Source: Corynebacterium mustelae (GTDB taxonomy: Bacteria; Actinomycetota; Actinomycetes; Mycobacteriales; Mycobacteriaceae). Taken from it: a DNA stretch of 64,000 nt. The stretch spans positions 2,170,001 to 2,234,000 of the forward strand of contig NZ_CP011542.1 in NCBI RefSeq assembly GCF_001020985.1, given 5' to 3'. This document shows, piece after piece, positions 8,465 to 16,693 of this stretch. Position 1 is the stretch's first letter. Each line of letters starts with the position of its first letter. The notes below the pieces were generated by a model, which did no database searches, was not told the DNA's origin, and worked only from the letters and a program-made list of their open reading frames with translations. The translations under genes and the position numbers were made by a program.

Positions 8465-9539
8465 TTTAACCTGCAACCCCAATGAATTGCTGCCCACATC
8501 AACCCAGCTGCGCACCGGGATGGAACCATACCTCGATGGCTCGCCGGTGGGTTTAGACTTAGGCCGCCAAGCGGCGTTTCGGTTGTGGGAGCTGCGGGAA
8601 AATACCGATGATTGGGAATACGTCGATCAACTAATCACCCACACGCTCGAACAATCCACCAATGATCCCGTGGGAGTTCGGGCACACTGTTTCTACACAG
8701 CACTGTCGATGTGGGGCGAGGGGGACGCCTATTTCCGCTGGATCACCGCACAATACGAAGCCTGCATCACGTTCGCCCACGACCACGCACTCTGGAGCCT
8801 CTATGGGGTTGCACTCCAGTCACGCAGGGACCAGCTAGCAGACAAGCACGCGGGAGGCGACTTATCCCACGCGGACTACCACGCCGAACTCACACAGCTT
8901 GAAACCCTCGGTGAATCGGCGCTACAGGTAGCGGAGCAACACAACGGCGAAATCTATCACGCGCTCTTCGATCTCCACCTTGACCTTCACCACAACACAG
9001 AAGCCCTTACCAGCCTGTGCCGCCGCTGGCAGGCTGCCGCCAAAACCCCCGATGAATTGTACGACGCTTACGTTCATCCGTTCTCGTCCATCACTTCTGA
9101 CGCCTGCTGGGCACACGCCCGTAACGGCATCGCCGCATTGGAACGCGCTCTCGACCATGTCTCCCCTGACCGGCACTGGTCGATTGCGTTAGGCCTGCTG
9201 GATTTTCACCGCGAGGTTGTAGAGAAATACGAATCCAGTGGGCCGCTGCCCCACAACTTGGTAGATCTGTGCATCAGCCACTTCGATCGTGCGGTCGCAG
9301 TGTTACGCCAGTACATCGACCCCGCCCAGCACAACAATCTCATTTCCACCGTGGGGTGCGCGTACAAGGAGCGGGGTGATTTTTGCCGTCGCCACAAGCG
9401 CATAAAAGAAGCCGAGCGTTCCTACATAGCGGGGATCGATTATTGGGATTTCGCACTCAACCAAGCTGGGCTACCAGTGTCGCGCGACAATTCGGGGCAT
9501 ATCCTCGACTTGCGGCGAAGTGTCGCCGAAATCCAGTAG
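8451..9539 (+). CDS. TPR-like helical repeat protein
   Basis: This is a 362-residue all-helical protein with paired-helix repeats in the tetratricopeptide style: residues 165-200 (AEQHNGEIYHALFDLHLDL, then ALTSLCRRWQAA), and a C-terminal pair (NNLISTVGCAYKERGDF, then IKEAERSYIAGIDYWDFAL). Such proteins usually bind partner proteins. The gene overlaps the upstream membrane-protein gene by 14 bases. No enzymatic motif is visible and I do not recognise a more specific family. Confidence 0.55.
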   Translation: MPIFDLTCNPNELLPTSTQLRTGMEPYLDGSPVGLDLGRQAAFRLWELRENTDDWEYVDQLITHTLEQSTNDPVGVRAHCFYTALSMWGEGDAYFRWITAQYEACITFAHDHALWSLYGVALQSRRDQLADKHAGGDLSHADYHAELTQLETLGESALQVAEQHNGEIYHALFDLHLDLHHNTEALTSLCRRWQAAAKTPDELYDAYVHPFSSITSDACWAHARNGIAALERALDHVSPDRHWSIALGLLDFHREVVEKYESSGPLPHNLVDLCISHFDRAVAVLRQYIDPAQHNNLISTVGCAYKERGDFCRRHKRIKEAERSYIAGIDYWDFALNQAGLPVSRDNSGHILDLRRSVAEIQ

Positions 9540-9692
9540 CTTCACCCGCAACTACGCGCTAAGCAAGAGTCCTAAGTTTTTTGCTTTTCGACGCCTCCCC
9601 GAGCCGCAAAATTTTAGGGCAACTCGACCTTTCCACACCAGCGTTTCCTCTAAAATTTCTGCTGACGCAACGCTTAAGAAAAGGACAGCACC

Positions 9693-10025
9693 GTGGAATT
9701 ATCCAAAGAAGAACTCATTAGCCTCATTGCGAAGGAATGGCCCCTTTATTCGTGGGACTTTGATGAAGAAAAACAGGAATTCGTCACCGACACGGAGGTG
9801 GTGTACAGCCTGTGCCAGGTAGGTGAGGATCAATTCCAGGTCATGGTGGTCTTCTACGACGGCGTGGAAGACGAGGTGGTTGACGAGAATCGGATCTACT
9901 CAGGCACCCTTGCACAGGTCACCCAGAAGCTTGTTGCTGAAACTTCCGCCAGCTCCTCATTTCGGGGCTACCCCATGCGGTGGACGGAAGTGTATGTAGA
10001 AGATGAGACGGATGCGTGGCAGTAA
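9693..10025 (+). CDS. Small acidic hypothetical protein
   Basis: This is a 110-residue, strongly acidic protein (VEDEVVDENRIYSG near the middle, VEDETDAWQ at the end), with no membrane segment or signal peptide. The GTG start at 9693 follows AAAAGGACAGCACC, a reasonable ribosome-binding site. It stands alone between the TPR-like gene and a convergent DUF4241 gene. The size, acidity and position among DUF4241 and SUKH-type genes recall immunity proteins, but I cannot place it in a family. The stop is followed by a reverse-oriented 11-mer motif at 10031. Confidence 0.55.
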   Translation: MELSKEELISLIAKEWPLYSWDFDEEKQEFVTDTEVVYSLCQVGEDQFQVMVVFYDGVEDEVVDENRIYSGTLAQVTQKLVAETSASSSFRGYPMRWTEVYVEDETDAWQ

Positions 10026-10048
10026 GGTGACGTCGAAAAGCGCATGTA

Positions 10049-10696
10049 TTAAGTCTCGTACTGTTCGTTACCCACAACCATAAAGTCGAGGTGACATGCA
10101 ACCAACTCGCCTGCCGTATTGTAGGCATAAACCAGCGGGTACGTAGTTAGGCTATTACCTGAGTGGCAGATGGCGATACTTGCGCCGTTCGGGTCGCCAG
10201 GAATGGGAATGTTTGCTTCCCCCACACGGTAGTGGTTTTCATCATCTATGATGTCTATCCACCCTCCCGCATCGTCTTCTGGCCAAACAATGTCGTGGGC
10301 ACTTTCTTGTTGGTAGAAAGCGCGGGCGGCTTCGCCGTCCACTAAGCCAGCTTTCGTGCAATCAACTGTTGCACCCCACGGCCCATCTTCTGGCCACGGG
10401 GCATCATCTGGAACTCCCACAGGTCGCGCCACCTCGTAGGACACCACAGGTTCATCGCGCACAATGACGCTTAAATACGCAGCATCCAACCCAACTTCGG
10501 TGATCTTCACCGGAAAAGTGCCATTGGGGAAGGCGTATTCTTCCCCGCCATCTAAAAACATAAACGGGTCGCACGCCATGACTGTCCCCGAGCTGATGGT
10601 GATCGTGCCCAAATCGATTACCTGCATGTCCACTCGTTCATCACTGTCATATTCTTTGCCAACAGTGCACAGAGGGTAAAAATCTTTCGCATCCAT
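10049..10696 (-). CDS. DUF4241-family protein, copy 1
   Basis: This is a 215-residue beta-rich protein. Diagnostic features are LGTITISSGTVMACDPF near residue 30, then NGTFPVKI, YLSVIVRDEPVVSYEVARPV and, further on, WGATVDCTKAGLVD, the usual layout of DUF4241. DUF4241 proteins have been linked to bacterial immunity-type gene arrays, but no biochemical role is established. The ATG at 10696 (MDAKDFYPLC) is preferred over a TTG two codons upstream because the paralogue at 37854-38558 begins at the equivalent MEAQDFYPLC. It is convergent with 9693-10025 and is followed upstream by a frameshifted gene on the same strand. Confidence 0.8.
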   Translation of the reverse strand: MDAKDFYPLCTVGKEYDSDERVDMQVIDLGTITISSGTVMACDPFMFLDGGEEYAFPNGTFPVKITEVGLDAAYLSVIVRDEPVVSYEVARPVGVPDDAPWPEDGPWGATVDCTKAGLVDGEAARAFYQQESAHDIVWPEDDAGGWIDIIDDENHYRVGEANIPIPGDPNGASIAICHSGNSLTTYPLVYAYNTAGELVACHLDFMVVGNEQYET

Positions 10697-10802
10697 GAAC
10701 AAAATTCTAAAACGCCGCCAAGTGCTAGAAACCTCTTTTCCGCAATTGCCTCAAACAGGGCGCACCCTCAATATGCTGAAGAGCAAGCTCACCGTGCCAG
10801 TT

Positions 10803-11544
10803 TTAGAAAACGTCCACGGTATTGAAGAGAACAATCAGCCCCTTGTCGATAACACTGCTCCGCAACACATCTCGCTGCGGGAAGTCGGTGAGACCGTAAA
10901 AGTAAAGCATGTCCTCTGTAATTGCATCAACGGCAGAATCAGTCAGATTCGACGGGGTTCTAAACACCAAGGTGCAGGAACCCATGCCTAAGAAACGCGC
11001 TCTGTGGGTAACCGTCATGTACTCAATGACTGCGGCATTCTGGTACACATCCAAATCGCCGTGAAAGAACCCGTTGGGGTAGCACGCCAAAAGGAATATT
11101 AACCACCAGATGGTCTTCTTCTATCAACCAGTCATCCAATCTAGCGTAAGCATCTACAAGCGGCTCTACATCATCCTCCCCCACAGACAATCCACCTTTG
11201 AGATCCTCCCACGTGACCTGATGTTCAGGGTCTCGCAGTGCGCGTCGAATATTCTCGAAGATCACGCGATCTATAACCGACTGATCTTCCTCGCCCGCCT
11301 CCTCCAGCTCACGAAGACCCCTGTCAAAATCGTTATCGTCATCGCCGATCAGCAAACCCGCAGTGTACTGCAGCTGCGAGTACATCCTAAACGTGAGGTA
11401 ATTTTCGCCACCGCCTTCGTGGGTTTCGCAGATCTCATCAAAAGTCTGGAGTAATTGAGCGACAGTGCCCGGATCGAAAATCGCATGAGTTGCCATCGAA
11501 TCACTCACCGCCACCTGCTCATGCGGAAGCTTAAAAACCTGCAT
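10803..11544 (-). pseudogene. Hypothetical gene split by a frameshift
   Basis: Two reading frames join at about 11091. The first runs from an ATG at 11544 (MQVFKLPHEQVAV) through LLIGDDDNDFDRGLREL to VVNIPF. The second continues LACYPNGFFHGDLDVYQNAA to the TAA at 10803. Restoring one T in the run CCTTTTGG makes a single protein of about 246 residues. The junction sits in a homopolymer, so a recent mutation, phase variation or an assembly error are all possible. The protein is acidic, mixed alpha/beta, and of unknown family. It lies upstream of DUF4241 copy 1 on the same strand and may have formed a two-gene unit with it. Confidence 0.65.
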
Positions 11545-11813
11545 GTCACGTTTCTTTTTCCTACCCGCTGACCAACCTCTCATTGTATTTTGTGCGAAGT
11601 CATGGTGTCTTTTCCACCTCACCTTACAACCACTCTCTTACATGAGGAGCAACGCTAGAACTGTTTTCGCAAGGCCGCATGTGGGAATTGTAAAAGGTGA
11701 ACATAGACAAGCGTCAGACGAACGCTCCTAGTTTTATGAGCATCAGTCACGCACCTTTCCTGTACGGTAAGAGGAGCAAATTGCCCCACAACCACGATGA
11801 ATAAGGTCCCCCA

Positions 11814-13334
11814 GTGTCTGATATTCACTTCGAACTCACCCACGAAACGAAAACCGCCATTTCAGGCGAGGTCTTGTACCGGATTCGTGCGGTGCGAGAC
11901 ATTCCTGCGCGTTTCGTGTGTGAAGGTGAGCTAGGGGGATGGGTCAGTTCCACCCACACCCCGAGTGGCGAGCCGAGGATCGGCAAGAATGCCTGGGTGG
12001 AGGGTGAGGCACAGGTTTTCGAAGGTGCGCGTGTCACCGGCCACGCTAGGGTTGGGGGCGAAGCTATCCTCAGCGGGAACGCTCTGGTCAAAGGGCGTGC
12101 GCGAGTGTTTGGCGACCCGCAAATTGGTGGCAACGCTATCGTGCGGGGTGGCAGTACCATCCGTGGCGGTAAGATCTGTGGCGACGCCCAGGTTAGCGGT
12201 GAGGCGCAAGTTCACGGCAAAGTTTGGGGGCAGGCGCGGGTGAGTGGGCAGGCGATCGTCTCCTGTTCTGGGCGTGTGACGGGTAGAGCCCATGTGTGTG
12301 AACGTGCCACAGTCGAGAATTCCTTGGTGGAGGGACGGGCGAAAATCGCAGGTACAGCGACAGTTACTGGCGATAGTCACGTTTTTGGTCGGGCGCGGCT
12401 TGGTGGTGTGGCGTGGGTGAACGGTGCAACTGTTGGTGGCTCGGCCGTGATCACCGCGCCGCTCCCGTCCCACGCGGTTGTGGTTGGCCCCGCCCACATC
12501 ACCCATTTCACGCATTGCTTCGTCGCGGGTCCCATGAGCACTGGCGGCACAGTCACCGTGTACCGTACGCACAAACACAAGGCCAAAGTCGACGCTCACT
12601 CCCCCTTGAATACACACGAACGTGCAATCGTCGCCCATGCGCAACAGCAAGTCTTGGCCAAGCGCCCTGAGCCCCCACTGTGTTTCGAGCTCACCGACCG
12701 GAAGCGGGTTCTTTCCGATGGCACTGTTGTGTACCAGATCCGCGCGACCCGCGACCACCACTATCTGGGGGTTACTGCAGGCGATGTGGGTGGCTGGGTG
12801 TCGAGCACCCACACCGATGATGGGACTGCCCGCATTATCGACTCGTGGGTTGCGGGCAATGCGATCGTGCGCGATAACGCCCGCATTGTCGAAGAAGTTC
12901 TTGTTGAGGGCAATGCCGTGATCAAAGATGAGGCCTACCTGTATCAAGGAGTGGTTGTGGGTGGTGACACTGTGGTTGGGGGTTCCACAACGATTACGAC
13001 ACAGGCAGAAATCACCGGCAACGCGGTACTTTCCGGTGCGGGGAGAATCTACCCCTACGTGTTTGCTGAGCTCACCGGCCCCATCCCCGATGCCTGCCTG
13101 TACACAGTCGACGACCATCGCCTCCTTGAGGTCGAGGGGGTGCAGGTGACGGTCACCCGCACACGCAAAAATCGTGCCCACATCGCCTACCTTGACACTG
13201 AAACCCACACGTGGTCCACGCGCTCCCCGTTCGCTGGGCCGCTTCACCCCGAAATTTTGGCGATTGTGCGGGAGTGGGAATGCACCTGCAACCTTGGTGT
13301 GTTCGTGAATCAGCCCGAACCGTTCCGCACCTAA
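11814..13334 (+). CDS. YdcK-like hexapeptide-repeat protein, two modules
   Basis: This is a 506-residue protein of header-plus-beta-helix design. Module 1 has IHFELTHETKTAISG, EGELGGWVSSTHTP and then repeats such as GNALVKGRARVFG and SGEAQVHG. Module 2 (from about residue 285) has CFELTDRKRVLSDG, AGDVGGWVSSTHTDDG and a shorter repeat tract. It is closely similar over its length to the protein at 22540-24123, including the linker and C-terminus ending NQPEPFRT; these two are recent duplicates. The GTG at 11814 has AAGG seven bases upstream. A long antisense open frame over 11931-13247 is a by-product of the repetitive codons. Function is unknown; binding or scaffolding is the simplest reading. 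Confidence 0.8.
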   Translation: MSDIHFELTHETKTAISGEVLYRIRAVRDIPARFVCEGELGGWVSSTHTPSGEPRIGKNAWVEGEAQVFEGARVTGHARVGGEAILSGNALVKGRARVFGDPQIGGNAIVRGGSTIRGGKICGDAQVSGEAQVHGKVWGQARVSGQAIVSCSGRVTGRAHVCERATVENSLVEGRAKIAGTATVTGDSHVFGRARLGGVAWVNGATVGGSAVITAPLPSHAVVVGPAHITHFTHCFVAGPMSTGGTVTVYRTHKHKAKVDAHSPLNTHERAIVAHAQQQVLAKRPEPPLCFELTDRKRVLSDGTVVYQIRATRDHHYLGVTAGDVGGWVSSTHTDDGTARIIDSWVAGNAIVRDNARIVEEVLVEGNAVIKDEAYLYQGVVVGGDTVVGGSTTITTQAEITGNAVLSGAGRIYPYVFAELTGPIPDACLYTVDDHRLLEVEGVQVTVTRTRKNRAHIAYLDTETHTWSTRSPFAGPLHPEILAIVREWECTCNLGVFVNQPEPFRT

Positions 13335-13477
13335 CGCCCTCCTTGCTTATCGACGCCATCCCCCCACCCTCCTTTCCCTCTCACCGTGGGGCGGCGGGGA
13401 GCGGCTGTGCGTGGGAACGCGTGTATCTCCTCAAAACCCCGATGCCACATGGCTATTGGGCCACTTCCCTGATTGAC

Positions 13478-13539
13478 AACTCGACTTTTCCACGAATTCT
13501 CCGCGCGAATGCCTAGTATCTCCGCGAAAAGGTCGAGTT
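13478..13539. repeat. 62-bp palindromic element, copy 2
   Basis: AACTCGACTTTTC at 13478-13490 faces GAAAAGGTCGAGTT at 13526-13539, with one purine/pyrimidine variation in the arms. It lies 20 bases before a second copy, between a YdcK-like gene and the insertion sequence. No gene is visible in 13335-13657, which otherwise holds only these elements and the left target repeat of the insertion sequence. Confidence 0.65.
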
Positions 13540-13558
13540 AACTCAAAAATTCTTCTCC

Positions 13559-13620
13559 AACTCGACCTTTCTACTTCCGTTTGCAGGAAACCGCCACGCA
13601 TTCTCTCATTAAGTCGAGTT
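13559..13620. repeat. 62-bp palindromic element, copy 3 (insertion target)
   Basis: AACTCGACCTT at 13559-13569 faces AAGTCGAGTT at 13611-13620. The left target repeat of the insertion sequence begins inside this element at 13569, so its right part is repeated beyond the insertion sequence at 15302-15353. Confidence 0.6.
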
Positions 13621-13657
13621 ACCCCTCACGGCACCCTCATTCCAGAACCCAAAACCT
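13569..13657. repeat. Left 89-bp target-site duplication
   Basis: These 89 bases are identical to 15302-15390. The two copies bracket the insertion sequence exactly. The following base is C at both places by coincidence of the insertion sequence end and the target. Confidence 0.85.
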
Positions 13658-15301
13658 CCTGAGTTGCACAGTGGTTTGTGGTTTTGGTGGGTTTGGTTGT
13701 GGGTGAGCTGGGGTTTTAGGGTGTTTTTTGGGTTTTTGTCGTACTAATTTGGTGGGTTTTTTGGGCTTGTTAGTCTTGTTGTGTGGTGCGGATTAGGAAA
13801 GTTAGGACTGCTAGCGGTGCGACTGCCGTGCAGATCGTGCGGGATGTGCATCGCCGAACTGTGGTGGATTATCATGTCGGTTCTGCCCATAACGAGATTG
13901 AACTTCACGCTTTACTCAAAAAAGCGCGTGATCTGCTTTACGCTGATCAGCTTGAGTTAGATCTTGAGTTACCAGTGGCAGGTGATACCGAAGACTCGTT
14001 GACGGTGGAGTCGATGACTGCTCGCGTATTATTGGATGTTTTTGCTTGTGCGTGGTCGACGCTTGGTTTTGATGCGATCTATCCGGTGGATTCTGTTTTT
14101 GCCCGCACTGTTTTTGCACGTGTAGTCCAGCCTTCTTCGAAGTCACAAGTACCCATGGTGCTTCAACGGTTAGGGTTACCTGCTGTTCATCGCAACACGG
14201 TTTCAGCTGCAGTGAAAACAGCTTTTGATGAGGATAAGTACAGTGCGTTTTCCCGAGCATGTTTTGATTTCAGCCTGGCACGTGGCACAGTAGCGTGGGT
14301 GCTTTATGACGTTACGACGTTGTATTTTGAAGCAGATCGTGAAGACGATTTACGTAAAGTGGGGTACTCGAAAGAGCGTCGTATCGATCCACAGGTTGTT
14401 GTGGGACTGCTTGTTGATAGCCGTGGACTTCCCTTGGAAATTTCCTGCTTCGAGGGAAACAAAGCAGAAGCACTCACCATGATTGATGTACTGAATAGCT
14501 TTCGCAGGCGGCATAACGTGGAAAATATCATTGTTGTCGCCGATGCTGGCATGATTTCTGCGGACAACTGCAATCATCTAGAAGCGCTTGGGTTTCAATT
14601 CATTATCGGGGCAAGAATGTCCAAAGCTCCCTACAAGATGGATATGCCCATCAATGAGACAGGACACGCTATTGATGATGGGCATATCGTCGAATCAACG
14701 AAAACAATGGGCCCTAGCACAACTCACCGAACCACACGGCGAATGGTCTGTCAGTATTCACACAAGCGATTTGCCAACGACAAGCACACTCTTGCCAAGC
14801 AACGTCAACGTGCTGAAGAAATCGTCACAGGAACGCGGAAACAAAAACGGGCACGGTTTGTTACCCACACCAGCGGCCATTCTGAGTTCAACACTGATGA
14901 TTTTGAAAAAGCGTCACAACTAGCAGGCTGGAAAGGATACATCACCAACATCTCGGCCGAGGACATGTCAGGTGAACAAATCATTGCAACATATCATGAC
15001 CTATACGAAGTGGAACGAAGTTTCCGAATGGCAAAAAGCGACCTTCAAGCCAGGCCAATGTACGTACGGAAAGAAGATTCCATCCGCGCCCACCTAAATC
15101 TCGTCTTTGTCGCCCTAGCCGTCGCACGTTTCCTACAAGATCTCACCGGATTCAGTCGACAAAAAATCATCAACATCCTCGAACCCTTACGAGACGTAAC
15201 CATCAACACACCCCACGGCCCGATAACCATCCCCACAAAAATCACACCAGAAGCCCAAGAAATCCTCAACAAAATGTCGTACTAAAACTGTGCAAGTCAG
15301 G
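13658..15301 (+). mobile_element. IS1634-type insertion sequence, 1644 bp
   Basis: The terminal inverted repeats are CCTGAGTTGCACAG on the left (13658-13671) and CCTGACTTGCACAG read inward from the right (15301 back to 15288), 13 of 14 bases alike. A single transposase gene fills the element. The long identical direct repeats on each side (89 bp) are what the IS1634 group is known for; most other insertion sequences make duplications of 2-12 bp. The intact ends, intact transposase and perfect target duplication indicate a recent insertion. It landed in an intergenic palindromic repeat and broke no gene. Confidence 0.85.
13783..15285 (+). CDS. IS1634-family transposase
   Basis: This is a 500-residue DDE transposase of the IS4/IS1634 superfamily. 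The N-terminus VRIRKVRTASGATAVQIV is typical. The catalytic core is visible: the first Asp in VLYDVTTLYFEAD (about residue 175), the second in NIIVVADAGMIS (about residue 252) and the Glu in the DLYEVERSFRMAKSDL signature (about residue 408, the YREK-like motif). The C-terminal part IRAHLNLVFVALAVARFLQ is the usual helical end. The gene starts at GTG 13783 and occupies almost the whole element. It has no frameshift, so the enzyme should be functional. Confidence 0.92.
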   Translation: MVRIRKVRTASGATAVQIVRDVHRRTVVDYHVGSAHNEIELHALLKKARDLLYADQLELDLELPVAGDTEDSLTVESMTARVLLDVFACAWSTLGFDAIYPVDSVFARTVFARVVQPSSKSQVPMVLQRLGLPAVHRNTVSAAVKTAFDEDKYSAFSRACFDFSLARGTVAWVLYDVTTLYFEADREDDLRKVGYSKERRIDPQVVVGLLVDSRGLPLEISCFEGNKAEALTMIDVLNSFRRRHNVENIIVVADAGMISADNCNHLEALGFQFIIGARMSKAPYKMDMPINETGHAIDDGHIVESTKTMGPSTTHRTTRRMVCQYSHKRFANDKHTLAKQRQRAEEIVTGTRKQKRARFVTHTSGHSEFNTDDFEKASQLAGWKGYITNISAEDMSGEQIIATYHDLYEVERSFRMAKSDLQARPMYVRKEDSIRAHLNLVFVALAVARFLQDLTGFSRQKIINILEPLRDVTINTPHGPITIPTKITPEAQEILNKMSY

Positions 15302-15390
15302 TTCTACTTCCGTTTGCAGGAAACCGCCACGCATTCTCTCATTAAGTCGAGTTACCCCTCACGGCACCCTCATTCCAGAACCCAAAACCT
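15302..15390. repeat. Right 89-bp target-site duplication
   Basis: It is identical to 13569-13657. It begins immediately after the right inverted repeat of the insertion sequence and carries the displaced right arm of palindromic element copy 3. Confidence 0.85.
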
Positions 15391-15453
15391 CGCACACCGA
15401 AGAGATTCTCAATCACCCAATGTTCACAGCGTGCGCTGATTAAACTTCCTCCT

Positions 15454-16650
15454 ATGACGTTCTCACCAGAAATCCTCGATCGTCTCCACGCGTTATCCGC
15501 TTCTATTTCTGAGCACGATGGCACACTTTTGGGCGCGTTATCAGCCATTTCGTTCCCCAATCCCCCAATAGCAAAAGATTTCAGCGACTTGTGCCTCTAT
15601 GACTTCAAGGCTGCTCTGGTCCTGCAAACCAATCGGGAAAATCCACGTGACGCCATCAACTGGCGCGACATCGAGTGGGACCCCTACACAATCACCCCGT
15701 TTACGCCAGGTACCGCCGACTTCGAGGAATGGGACGGGATCGCCGATGGCGTCAAAGCACAACTCAATGGTGATTTTGAAACCCCCACCTTGATTGTTAT
15801 CGCAAACCTCCTCGGTTTCGCCTACATGGTAGTAGCCGAAGACCCCCACCCAGAAGATCCAGACGTATATGTCATGGACCACGATCAATGGCTCTTTAAT
15901 ATTGACTATGACATGAAATTCTCCCAATTCCTTGATATGTTCGCCACAGATGCAGAACTTCAGGACGAGATCGCCGACTACTTCCACACCATCAAAGACG
16001 AACCGCCTGTAGAAACCTACGTGAAAAAATATGTGAAAACTAACCCACACTTCCACGACGCCGTAGTGGTGTTCAAAGAACTCAACTGGCATACCGCCAA
16101 GATTGAAGACGCACCCATCCTCCCACTCGGCACCACAGCACAACAGGAACAAGCATTACGCGGACTCGAAGCAGGCAACTGGGAAGCCTACGCCAAGATC
16201 CCACGATTCGGTCGCACCCGAATTCCCGCCACCGACGTAGACGAAGATATGCTAGGGCTCTTCGCAATCCGACTAGGCGTCACCCCGAAACGCGCAGCCA
16301 AAGTGGTCTCTGGGATCGAGGAAGAACAGGTGGCAGCAATCGTGGAAAAACGAGGCGCTGACTTCGCCACCGAATTTATCCACCACAGCATGAAAAAAGC
16401 CCAAGGTTTCCGTACATTGCCGTCCGCCTCGTCCTCGCACTGGGGCTAACCCCACCAGACTCCAAAACCTACATCAAAGCGTGGGCTGACATGCTTAAAA
16501 CCGCATCCCGAAATCCAGATTTTCTTGGGATTCCCCTCACAGCATTCCAACCAAGCTTCGAACAACACTGGAACATAGCGAAGAACACCCCCGTGGCTGC
16601 TGAGGTTTTTGACATCGCTGTTGCCGCTGGGTGGATCAGTCGGGATTAGA
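15454..16650 (+). pseudogene. SUKH-like/DUF6493 N-module gene, frameshifted and truncated
   Basis: It is a close relative of the intact gene at 36212-37780. Residues 1-180 form a SUKH-like domain (TPGTADFEEWDGIADG, ETPTLIVIANLLG, DVYVMDHDQWLF, FSQFLDMFA), followed by module N (NPHFHDAVVVFKELNW, LPLGTTAQQEQALRGLEAG, LFAIRLGVTPKRA). A small insertion at about 16396-16407 (ATGAAAAAAGCC) shifts the frame and the first frame stops at 16449. The other frame continues RFPYIAVRLVLALGLTPP, FQPSFEQHWNIAKN to WISRD, stopping at 16650 where the paralogue continues for about 140 residues. The remaining module H is missing. The next gene is convergent and ends 44 bases beyond. Confidence 0.75.
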
Positions 16651-16693
16651 ACAATCAGTCCAAAGTTTGTAAACACACCCAACATCCTTGCGG

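Noticed and set aside
11931..13247. A 438-codon open frame on the minus strand, antisense to a YdcK-like gene
   Set aside because: It mirrors the repetitive codons of the hexapeptide repeats, has low-complexity His/Thr/Asp/Gly composition, no ribosome-binding site and no family resemblance. The plus-strand gene has clear homologues in the same window.
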